Source: Pseudopithomyces maydicus
Lineage: Eukaryota > Ascomycota > Dothideomycetes > Pleosporales > Didymosphaeriaceae
Length of the DNA: 64,000 nucleotides
Direction of reading: 5' to 3'
Assembly: GCA_026873275.1 (NCBI GenBank)
Contig: JANTUC010000005.1
Location: forward strand, 1,550,001 to 1,614,000
The notes under the pieces were generated by a model, which was not told the origin of the DNA, ran no database searches, and saw only the letters and a program-made list of their open reading frames with translations. Position 1 is the stretch's first letter. Each line of letters starts with the position of its first letter. Both the position numbers and the translations under genes were made by a program. This document shows positions 55,652 to 64,000 of this stretch, one piece after another.

Positions 55652-56233
55652 CTAATACCAGCGCATATAACCGTCCTGGTTTTCAATCTTATCTCCTGAA
55701 AAGAAATTAGTATAGATCGCAAATAGACTTTTCAATCAACCTACCGAGATAGACACAGGAGTACTTGCTGCCGGAGCCAGCACCACCTTCACTGCATCTA
55801 GCACACATCTCATCGGTGCCGCCAAGGCCGTCCTTTGACCAAAATTTGGAGTCCCAGCAAGATGCAATGTAGTTGCCACTGCAGCTGTTAGTCTTGAGTA
55901 GTAAAGTGGAATTCACAATACTTACGAGTTCCATACCAAAGTTCCCCGGGAATTCCCAAGTCGTTCCGCGAGATCTGTCTCTGTCCATCTATGGGTACCA
56001 CTCTTGGTTCTGCATTTGCAGATGAGTCGTGCACCATCCATATAACAGGCGCCACAGCTATTGGAGAAGTTCAGGATAGTCATCTGTCCATCGCCCTCTT
56101 CGACCGGGACAATATCAGATGTTGTAGGAGTGGATGCTTCTACTGGTGCAGGAACAGAAGAATCAGCCGGAGCAGCAATTGTCACCGACAAGACGAGGGC
56201 GATGCTCGCAAGGGAAAAGCTGGAAAACTGCAT
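55652..56233 (-). CDS. Secreted cyanovirin-N homology (CVNH) lectin
   Basis: Three exons: 56233-55926, 55878-55745 and 55695-55652, phases 2 and 1, giving 161 aa. A signal peptide (MQFSSFSLASIALVLSVTIA, then APA) and a Pro/Thr/Val linker precede the domain. The CVNH pattern is clear: MTILNFSNSCGACYMDGARL, ICKC, TETDLAERLGNSRGTLVWNS, GNYIASCWDSKFW, and the C-terminal INL.DkIeNqDG.l-type end DKIENQDGYMRWY encoded by the last 44-nt exon. CVNH proteins are small carbohydrate-binding folds, so the product is probably an extracellular or wall-associated lectin; the ligand is unknown. Extra cysteines (CGAC, CARC, KYSC) suggest disulfides beyond the usual set. The exon 2 acceptor is ambiguous: the site 6 nt upstream (exon from 55884) would add Cys-Ser. 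Confidence 0.85.
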
Positions 56234-59200
56234 TTGGAAGGTTGCCGAAACGATGTGGTGCTATGGAAGAATGCTTTATTGTAGACCAGAGGGAGTGAGA
56301 AATTGCTGTGGTGCTGCACTTTTTGGTCACGAACAGCAGCTCTTTATACTTCATACTGATTCCTTCGATACTATTCAATATCAAAAGGGTGATATGGGAC
56401 ATTATGGGTACTAAGCCTAAGATCGCTTAGGGGGTTCGCCATACCTCTATCGTTTTCCTTGTCATCATCTTCATGATCCTTCAATTTTTTCCTTCCGCTT
56501 CTCACGTTCTATCCACACTTACGCCAGTTTGGAAATCCTTCCGAAATTCTTCAAAATTTCCACAATCATGCCAGCTAAGACTGTTTGTTCCTTTTTTGGA
56601 TCGATCTTTAACTCCGTCCTCGTCCCCAACTCGCCGAGGTCAGATATAACAAGTAGAACCAGTACCTCAAATTCACACGGATTTGAGATCATAGATGCTC
56701 ACTCCGTTCGGATCACAATTGACATGAGGTTGTTTTATGAGAGCATTACACTGTGTCACGTACGAATAACAATTAGTCCAGACAATATCTTAGCTTAACA
56801 AGAGTAAGGCTTGAATTGCTGCTCACGCTTCTCATCCCATTCGGGTTAGACATCATTTTAACTACCTGCACGAGATTTTCGACCTTGCCTAGAAAAACGT
56901 GGCAGTGTGCGCCGGAAGAATGCACGAAAGGCATTAGGCTGAGACCGTGAACGAGCTCCGATCCTTCAGATCTTATTTCGCACGTGCGCGAAAGGCAACG
57001 GCCGTATCTATCTGGAACAACAAGCAACCAGATTCTATCTTTAAATCACTCCATTAAATCTTATAAGTTGCCCACGTGTATTGGCTACGGCCGTAGTAGC
57101 AACATTATGGTAGTTTTATGTCTGTTTAGGCATTGCTACCAAATCCAACCACGAGGGAAGATTTCGGGGATAAGTTTGCTATTGGAATTTCAAGATTAAA
57201 AACAATATACTTTTTTTGCATATTATCACAACATCTGGAAGAACTAAAGGTATGATCAAGCATGATCTCAGAAGTAGAGATTATGTTGAGGATTTCCTGC
57301 CATCTTCCAGAGGCGACTGTTCAACCAGTGGTACCAAACTGGAGAAAGGAGACAAATATCCAAGCGAGGGCACCGAGTGACGCGGGAGATTGCGGAAGTC
57401 TAGAACAAAATTTTGGCTTTGCAAATAACTTGGCGGACACGACCAGAGAGCTTGAGTGCACCATCACTATCGTTACTCAGTCAATGAGTCTTATAATTTT
57501 CGCTGTAAGGACCTAGACAAATCATTCCGTTTTCCGACTGTCGTCGAGGGCCTAGATAGGTTCTACCGGCTCTACCTGACGGAAATGTCAATGTAGATTT
57601 ATTCAATATACAAATGGTCGCATGATTGATAGACTAAATACGAAAGGGCGAAAGGATGAATATAATTGATGAAAGTGTGGAGAGCATGTTGATATATAGG
57701 TTAGATGATATATAGCAAACACACGTTCAAGCTTATGGCTATTTGGGAGTAGATTGACCCTCGTGGCAGTGCAGGGATTGGGAAGCCCGGGTCATATACT
57801 TCCAGTTCATTTTGAAATACTACTTATTCCCTCTGAGCATTCTTTCAATCTTCCAAGGGTAAATAAATTTAACCTCTGGGCCGCGTTCAAGTCACTCATA
57901 AAATCGGTCTTTAACGGATGTAAATTACCTTCCGTCAACACTAGTGACAAATCTTAGTATTTTCATGCCATCGAGGTATTCCCGGTCTCATAACGCCCCT
58001 GAGATAGGAGGAAAATCATGTTTCTCGTGCATGCTATGAGCGAGATAGTTCTAAAAACATCTGATATCCCAGAAGTTATTGAAGGTGAATACACTGCATT
58101 CATAGATCGGGATGAAATCAATTAGAAGTATATCGATCATTCCTTCCAACCTACCGCTGATTTCATTGCTAGTATTCATCCCGATGATTTAGTCCAGCTC
58201 AGTGGCACGTGAGAAGCATATCCTCAACCACTTTCGTCAGGTCACAGGGAGAATCCCAATTTCCAGCAAATGAATACTCTAGGTCTAGTATTTAATCCGT
58301 GATGAACTACCCCACTGTGTGGGGATACAACGTCGCAAATGCGATGCCTATTGCGAATCCATAGCTTCTGCCTCGGTAATACATCTTCGCTTCCTGGGTA
58401 TGTATAGCGCCCGTAAGCTTGCGATTGCTTCTTAACGGGAGCGATACTGCAAGCGCTACCTTTTATGAACGGTATATTCGAGCATTAAGCAAGATTTAAG
58501 GGGTGTTACGACGCAGTGCAGTAGTACGGTAAATGATGAGCATGTAAGGCGCATTAGGCAACAACCAGTATGCAAACACCGCCGCTTTCGCAGCTGATTT
58601 GCTGAACACATACAAGGTCACCAGAGGATAAATTAATGAAAGTCATGGGGATCAAAGTCAACATTGTTTTACTAAAACCCGATGATGTTGCGTAGTGTTC
58701 TCCCTGCGGTAAAGAAATTGAGACACTGGGACTGCCACGATTTATCTAGATGTCCAATCCGGTCTCTTTTATTAGTTACTGAGCTCGGTAATGCGATTCA
58801 CTTTTAGATCATTCGTATATCTTTAGTATACAACAAATTTCCACCATTCACTCCTCGCCAAATTTGCTGACTAGTACTATACTACACACACTGGGCCAAA
58901 ATTGTTGGTCTTGATCTAAAACATAGAAAGCTATCACCAGGTCGGATTGTGGGATCATGGGCATCATTGTCTTCTTCAGTGAAATACAATTCTGACTGAT
59001 GACAAACTTCAAGGTTACCTTGTCTCAAACAGGTAAGAACATGGTGATAATGGTAAGCACCCTGGTGGAAGTCCGTCCACTAGTGTATAATGCATCATAC
59101 TAACCGCCTTTGGATGCGCAAATGCCAACTGATATTCTAATCAACCAACAACAATGATTTCCAATCCAAGTTGTACAGCTGAAGAACAGCTTATTATAAG

Positions 59201-59270
59201 TGCTACCTGCTCAACTCGTTGCTTTGCTCACCAGCACTCAGTAGCAACAATCACAGCTTCATCATCTACT
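56234..59270. other. Long gene-poor region, about 3 kb
   Basis: This is the largest empty stretch of the window. It lies between the divergent starts of the CVNH lectin and the epoxide hydrolase. I see only chance frames. A CCCCAC-TGT-GTGGGG palindrome at 58310-58324 makes two inverted matches to the CreA consensus SYGGRG. No transposon ends, long terminal repeats or RNA genes were recognised. Confidence 0.45.
58310..58324. promoter_or_regulatory. Inverted GTGGGG pair (CreA-type palindrome)
   Basis: CCCCAC and GTGGGG are separated by 3 nt. Each half fits the CreA consensus SYGGRG. It lies about 950 bp upstream of the epoxide hydrolase ATG, so relevance is uncertain. Confidence 0.25.
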
Positions 59271-60323
59271 ATGTATCTCCCTCGTATTCTGCCATTTCTC
59301 GCAGCGGCTGCTACCGCCTTGCCAGCAAACCAAACGGCTCCAGGAACCATACCAGGGACTACGGGCCACTATGTCGCTGCTGGTGGTCACAAATACTATT
59401 TTCTCGAATCTCAGCCAGCTGGATCTCCCATTGGAACTATCCTCCTGTTTCACGGTTTTCCCGATTTCTCTTACGCTTGGCGATACCAGGTCCCCTATTT
59501 TACATCTCTCGGATACCGTGTAATTGCACCTGACTTGCTTGGTTATGCCAACACCGATGCTCCATGCGACATCACACAATACGCACTCAAAAAGATGTCT
59601 ACGGACATGACTGAGCTGCTGGATCAAGTTGCACCAGGAGAGAAAATTATCGTCGGAGCCCATGATTGGGGAGCGGGGTTGGCGTACAACTTTGCCACTT
59701 GGTATCCAGATTACCTCAAAGCTTATTTCACGATATCTGTTCCATATAATCGACCGTGGCTTGGACCCGCGCTTGAGTGGGTGGACTTGCTCGATTTAGT
59801 CGAGAATGGGACGTATCCAACGCTGGGATATCAACTTCAATGGCGCGAAATAGCAATCAACCGCAACTTTACCACCCGGGATCAAACTCGTTCATTCCTA
59901 AATACTGGATTTGGTGGCCTTACCCCAGAAGGGGAATCAGCGTTATCCTCATCAGAAGGCTTGCTATACAATCTGATGCCGCTTCTTGGAAATCAGTCTC
60001 TAGTCAGTGCGGAAGATTTCGAGGTCTACGTTGACAAAATCAGTCAGAAAGGCTTGGCGAGTGGCTTCAACTGGTACAGGACGAGAAGAATCAACTGGGA
60101 AGATGAGCTTCCACTTGCGAAAAAGGGTCCATTCAAATTCACCACCCCTTACCTCTTCATTGCTTCCACGAAAGACTACTTCATGCCCCCAGAGCTTTAT
60201 AATAACACGGGTGCTTACTTCGAAGATTGGACAATCGAGTCAGTTGATGCTTCACATTGGTCCATGTGGGAGAAACCGGATGAAGTGAATTCGATCATTC
60301 ACAAATGGCTTTTGAAACTTTGA
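59271..60323 (+). CDS. Secreted epoxide hydrolase-like alpha/beta hydrolase
   Basis: An intronless gene. The frame opens at 59154, but the ATG at 59271 gives a good signal peptide (MYLPRILPFLAAAATALPA) and 350 aa. The epoxide hydrolase active-site set is complete: oxyanion motif HGFPD (61-65) followed by FSYAWRYQVPYF, nucleophile Asp132 in GAHDWGAG (the Asp between His and Trp is diagnostic, versus Ser in esterases), acid Asp302 in STKDYF, and His329 in DASHWSMWEKPDEVN. Cap-domain tyrosines Tyr187 (GYQLQW) and Tyr269 (FNWYR) fit the epoxide-polarising pair. It would hydrate epoxides to diols; a haloalkane dehalogenase-like role is less likely. A secretion signal is uncommon for epoxide hydrolases. 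The next genes are a GNAT and a lactonase-type amidohydrolase. Confidence 0.9.
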   Translation: MYLPRILPFLAAAATALPANQTAPGTIPGTTGHYVAAGGHKYYFLESQPAGSPIGTILLFHGFPDFSYAWRYQVPYFTSLGYRVIAPDLLGYANTDAPCDITQYALKKMSTDMTELLDQVAPGEKIIVGAHDWGAGLAYNFATWYPDYLKAYFTISVPYNRPWLGPALEWVDLLDLVENGTYPTLGYQLQWREIAINRNFTTRDQTRSFLNTGFGGLTPEGESALSSSEGLLYNLMPLLGNQSLVSAEDFEVYVDKISQKGLASGFNWYRTRRINWEDELPLAKKGPFKFTTPYLFIASTKDYFMPPELYNNTGAYFEDWTIESVDASHWSMWEKPDEVNSIIHKWLLKL

Positions 60324-60660
60324 TTTGATTTCACATAGATGAGGCGATAAATCCTGATACAAACTCGAAAGTTATATTTCGTTTCAAGTAACTTCAAATA
60401 TCTGCATATCTTGGTAGTACTTGACTTTTCTTACAATATTTTTTGTGTATGGTAACATGCAGTTGGCCAATACAGGACTGTGAGCGAGCTTCCTCGGTAC
60501 ATGCTGTGTACGAACAAGCGAGGATAAGGATTCTTAGGGTAGACGCCCTACACGCTATGACGTAATCCACAACTCCGGGAATATCCGTTTAGCTATGTAC
60601 CTATAAATCGCATACTTATACCATCTGTAGAACCACCCACGACATCATCTGTGATCCAAG
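60324..60660. promoter_or_regulatory. Promoter of the GNAT gene
   Basis: This 337-bp spacer contains TATAAA at 60602-60607, 54 bp before the GNAT ATG, which is a plausible TATA box. Confidence 0.4.
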
Positions 60661-61162
60661 ATGTCAATTTCTGTGGTTACCCGAAGTGACTGGTCTCAGT
60701 GGCAAAATCTTTTCCGGCAATACATCGCCTTCTACAATACCTCGATTCCTGAGCAGCAGTATCAAAATACATTTGACAGGATCATAGACACAGACGGCGA
60801 TTTACATGCATTTATTATACGGGAAGAAGATGGCACACTGAGCGGACTTGCGCATTTCCTCTACCATACGTCATCCTGGTCTGACAAGCCTGTGTGCTAT
60901 CTCAACGGTACCTTAGACACGATCCGCGTCAAGGTATTCCCCACTAATAGAAACAGATCTTTTTGTGAATCCAGATATCCGCGGCAAAGGATATGGGAGG
61001 AAGCTGATCGTGGCGTGCGGCAAGGCCGCCGAAGAAAAAGGCTGCTACAAGTACTACTGGATCACGCAGCACGAAAATGCTGTGGCCAGGAAGCTCTATG
61101 ATACCTTTGCACAGTCGGGATTCGCAGAATACAGGATTAAACTACCAAGCGATAAGTGGTGA
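60661..61162 (+). CDS. GNAT-family N-acetyltransferase
   Basis: Two exons, 60661-60907 and 60957-61162, join in phase 1 across a 49-nt intron (GTACCT...AAACAG) to give 150 aa. The splice rebuilds CYLNDLFVNPDIRGKG. The GNAT acetyl-CoA motif A is the R/Q-x-x-G-x-G/A loop in VNPDIRGKGYGRKLI. Motif B-type residues follow in YKYYWITQHENAVARKLYDT. The N-terminal half has WQNLFRQYIAFYNTSIPEQ and GTLSGLAHFLYH, a strand pattern of the family. It transfers acetyl from acetyl-CoA to an amine; the substrate is unknown. It is cytosolic by lack of targeting signals. Its stop is only 33 bp from the amidohydrolase stop, with the two genes convergent. Confidence 0.9.
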
Positions 61163-61195
61163 AAAATCGTAGTCAGGTTTTCCATTGCATTTTAA

Positions 61196-62194
61196 TTAGA
61201 TGTCCCAAAGTTTTTCTGCATTAGAACAAAAAACTCTTTCTGTCACACCCAATTGTTCGGTCCATTCCAAACATCGATCAACGAACGGTCGCACGTCTAG
61301 TCCTTCATAACGTGTGTGCGGCCAGTCCGAAGCGAACACTACCCTGTCCCCTGCCTTGTGTAAGACCTCGCGTGCTACTGCCTCAATACCGCGCATCTCT
61401 GGGTCTTGGTCGAATCGGTATGCTGCAGAAAATTTGATCCAAGTGTTCCCTTTTTGTAGTAGATTGACAAGAGATTGGAACCCAGTAAGCTCATAAGGGT
61501 CGAGTGGGTAGGTTCTTTTGTCCATATGAGGTATTTCTGGTGCACCAAAATGAGCAATAACCATCCGTACACCAAGACGTGTGGCAGTGCGCTCCAGCAT
61601 TGGGATATCTTTCATGCCAATAAACAACTCCAGCACCCAGTCTAATGGTTTGATGATATTTGCATAGCGTTGTAACAAGTCTTGAAAAGCTTCTTCAGTC
61701 AACTGAATGTTTGTTGATTTTAGATTGAGTCGGACCCCTCGGACGCCCAGTTTGTGCCACTTCTGAAGCGTAGAAAATTCGATAGAGTCAGGGTCGATAC
61801 CTACAACACCTCGACCATTGTTCGGCCCTATCGCCGACAGCGCATCGAGCAGACAAGAATTATCATCTCCATAGATAGAAGGTTGCACCAATACGATCCT
61901 AGAGATTCCGATTGTTTCTTCAAATTTCATCGCATGCTGGAGGTTATGCAGCGATGGCACGTATGCTGCTGTTTGAGCGAGAGGATAGTCCGGCGATGTT
62001 ACATGCATATGGCAATCCCAGGCAGTTTTCGGCATTCGCTCTGGTAGAGCTAGTTTTCCCGAAGATATAGCATGCGATGTGGCTAGTTTATGTGATGCTC
62101 GACGATAACTTTGAACATGCCTGAGAAGGCGCATGAGTAGGCGACCCATGAACGATGGTAAAAAGCGAAGGAGTGCAACCTCTTTGGAAGGCAT
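61196..62194 (-). CDS. Amidohydrolase, COG3618 type (PDC hydrolase / sugar lactonase-like)
   Basis: An intronless gene of 332 aa. Metal-ligand motif DCHMHV (60-65) and the late active-site Asp in VFASDWPHTRYEG define the amidohydrolase-2 family that contains 2-pyrone-4,6-dicarboxylate hydrolase, L-fuconolactonase and L-rhamnono-lactonase. VVGIDPDS, GVRGVRLNLKS and VIAHFGAP are further family strands. The reaction is probably hydrolysis of a cyclic ester; the substrate is not determined by sequence alone. The first 53 residues are an Arg/Leu-rich extension (LPSFMGRLLMRLLRHVQSYR), possibly a mitochondrial presequence; a start at Met54 (MPKTAWDCHMHV) would match the usual family start. It shares a 512-bp divergent promoter with the MFS porter, suggesting co-regulation. 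Confidence 0.88.
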   Translation of the reverse strand: MPSKEVALLRFLPSFMGRLLMRLLRHVQSYRRASHKLATSHAISSGKLALPERMPKTAWDCHMHVTSPDYPLAQTAAYVPSLHNLQHAMKFEETIGISRIVLVQPSIYGDDNSCLLDALSAIGPNNGRGVVGIDPDSIEFSTLQKWHKLGVRGVRLNLKSTNIQLTEEAFQDLLQRYANIIKPLDWVLELFIGMKDIPMLERTATRLGVRMVIAHFGAPEIPHMDKRTYPLDPYELTGFQSLVNLLQKGNTWIKFSAAYRFDQDPEMRGIEAVAREVLHKAGDRVVFASDWPHTRYEGLDVRPFVDRCLEWTEQLGVTERVFCSNAEKLWDI

Positions 62195-62706
62195 ATTATG
62201 ACCACAACGATGAGAGAAGACCTACGAGTATCTGGTGTGGGCCGCATGAAGACTATATGGGAGAGCTCTTAGAGCCGCTCGACATGACGCAGGGGACATG
62301 ACTCCGCCCATAGGAACGCGGGTCCTTCCCAAGGCGTAGCACCTAGATACTTCACGGTAAAAGGCCAACCCTTCCAGAGATCGTAGAAGGGCCTATCAGG
62401 GTTTGATCGATTTTGTGTATATGCTGTAATGATTGCACTAAACACGGAATGCTAGTGTGCGCGACGGAAGTTGGCCGAGATGATCAGCGGAAAACGACCG
62501 AATTTTCCAACACGTGACGCGCTAACCGGAAGAGGTTCCCCCGTCTCGCCAGTCAACGATATCATCCGCGATTTTTGTGGGACCTGCCACCAGCCCCATA
62601 CCCCAGATACCCGCTTCCCCAGATGCCATGAAAAGTGTGCTTTAAATATCCAGTTGCGGTCCGCTGCAGTGGTTGCAACAACATTGCCTCCTACATAACT
62701 TTGCAC
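62195..62706. promoter_or_regulatory. Divergent promoter amidohydrolase / MFS porter
   Basis: This 512-bp spacer contains two CGG-N7-CCG palindromes (62465-62477 and 62488-62500) and one CGG-N11-CCG (62527-62543), plus a CACGTG near 62511. All lie within 80 bp, about 160-240 bp before the porter ATG. This density suggests control by a Zn2Cys6 regulator. Confidence 0.5.
62465..62543. promoter_or_regulatory. Cluster of inverted CGG triplets
   Basis: Site 1 CGGAAGTTGGCCG (62465-62477), site 2 CGGAAAACGACCG (62488-62500), and site 3 CGG-N11-CCG (62527-62543). Site starts are 23 and 39 bp apart. N11 is the Gal4 spacing. Sites 1 and 2 share the same N7 spacing and a CGGAA start. Confidence 0.55.
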
Positions 62707-64000
62707 ATGTGTACTCGCCAGATCGTCGCTATCATGGGTCTAAGATTGCCTCCGTACTATCTTCTTGCTGTTATTGTATTGGCATCGGGCGGAATTCCCA
62801 AAGGTATGATCTGATTGCATACGTTTAATGGTCGGTGTCTAATCGTCATATGTTTATCAGGGTACGATGAAGGTGGTTTCAGTGCAAGCGTGACCTTGCC
62901 TGCCTTCAAAGCAGACTATGGTCTCAATAAAAGTCATTGGCTCAATAACGCAACCGGCCTTGCGAACCGCACCGCAAATATTAGTTCGTTTGGAGTCCTG
63001 GGTGCGGCATTCGGGGCAGTCATTGCTTATTTCCTCAATGATAAGATCGGAAGACTGTGGTCGTACAGACTCGCAATCTTAATATGGGCAAGTGGCATCT
63101 TGATGCAAGTCTTTTCATCTGGAATCTTTGGATTTTTGTTATTCGCGAGGATCTGGGGTGGCCTGGGTGCAGGTGGCCTTACCGTCATTTCCCCATTATT
63201 CTTATCAGAGATCGCACCAACCAAGTCGAGAGGAATGGTAGTCAGCATGTATATGGTGGTATTACTGTCTTTCTTATCGCTTGGTTTTTTTGTCAACTAC
63301 GGAGTCAGCAAGCACATGCCTCAAAGTCGAGCACAGTGGCAGATCGTACAAATGATCCCATTAGTCCCAGTGGGCATCTGCTTCCTCGCTTCGTTCTTGA
63401 TACCCGAGAGCCCTAGGTGGCTGGCGTCTCGTGGTCGACAGGATGAGTGTCTTGCAGCTCTTGCTCGCCTTCGTGGAATGTCTGTTGGCGACCAAGCACT
63501 CCTCAGTGAATATGAGCGGACCGAAATGGAGGCCAATGCACTTGTCGAAATGTCAAAAAATTCAATGATACAGGTAGCGAAAGAATGCTTTACTGATAGC
63601 AACCTGCGATCAAGATATTTTCTTGCAATCGCACTACACACCATTGCACAATGGACCGGAGGCAATGGAATAACCTGTAAGTTTCATTCATTTTTCGTTG
63701 GACAGGTGAAACACGTTTAGGAGAAAAATGGGGTTTTCGACAGAGAATCGAGTTTTACAATACTATCACTACCATTCTGACCCTTGCTGACCTATACCCT
63801 CTCATTTAGATTACATCAGTGACATCTTCCAATATGCTGGTGTGCATGGATCAGAAACCTCGCTCATAACTTCTGGGGCGTACGGACTTGTCAAACTATT
63901 CATCACTATGATCTTTGCCTGGGGCCTCATCGACAAACTTGGTCGAAGGCGCTGCATGTTTGCAGGTCTTTTTCTTCAAGGAATCACCCACATATATATG
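62707..64000 (+). CDS. MFS sugar porter, truncated by right edge
   Basis: Exons 62707-62803, 62861-63676 and 63810 onward, phases 1 and 1; the gene runs off the window at 64000. The start MCTRQIVAIMGLRLPPYYLL is the first ATG; Met10 is an alternative. GYDEGGFSASVTLPAF follows intron 1 as TM1. Then come the loop LNDKIGRLWSYR, GRIWGG-like FARIWGGLGAGGLTVISPLF, PESPRWLASRGRQDE after TM6, the TM7-start TIAQWTGGNGI before intron 2, and DKLGRRRCMFAGLF. These are sugar porter family signatures. It is a plasma-membrane importer, likely proton-coupled; the substrate is unknown. The shared promoter with the lactonase-like amidohydrolase suggests uptake of the compound that enzyme (or its pathway) processes. 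Confidence 0.9.

Overview
The window is genomic DNA of a filamentous ascomycete (Pezizomycotina). Most genes are interrupted by short introns of about 45-130 nt with GTATGT/GTAAGT-type donors and CAG/TAG acceptors. Several protein families are typical of that group: secreted propeller lactonase-like proteins, DUF6604, CVNH lectins and fungal MFS sugar porters. Housekeeping genes sit among secreted and accessory genes. I cannot name a species. Exon models were built by hand from reading frame, splice consensus and family motifs. No tRNA, rRNA, CRISPR array or intact transposon was recognised.

Layout, 1-21 kb: a truncated F-box-like gene at the left edge; a six-exon bZIP regulator (-); a secreted 3-carboxymuconate-cyclase-like propeller (+); a CorA-like two-TM protein (-); an MFS sugar porter (-); a 425-aa protein of unknown function (-). 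RFC3 (-) and the Arp2/3 subunit ARC18 (+) are divergent, with an MCB box between them. They are followed by a 584-aa unknown protein (+) with twin MCB boxes, and by a CFA/coclaurine-type methyltransferase (+) with an apparent frameshift.

21-38 kb: a gene-poor stretch with small repeats; a MINDY deubiquitinase with a C-terminal CaaX box (-), divergent from the tRNA methyltransferase subunit TRM6 (+); a doubtful small secreted peptide; a secreted type-B carboxylesterase (+) convergent with a GH27 alpha-galactosidase (-); a 480-aa membrane protein (+).

38-57 kb: a Cys-rich secreted protein (-); an 808-aa fungal-specific protein whose tail resembles HicA (-); an mtr-like amino-acid transporter (-); a FAD oxidoreductase (+) and a small secreted protein (-), convergent and both with GPI-like tails; a DUF6604 protein (+); a secreted cyanovirin-N-homology lectin (-).

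59-64 kb: a secreted epoxide hydrolase (+), a GNAT acetyltransferase (+), a COG3618-type amidohydrolase/lactonase (-) and an MFS sugar porter (+) that runs off the right edge. The last two share a 512-bp divergent promoter with clustered CGG-Nx-CCG palindromes. This suggests a Zn2Cys6-controlled uptake and hydrolysis module that may continue beyond the window. The strongest leads for new biology are this module, the HicA-like tail, and the putative S-phase control of the unknown 584-aa protein.
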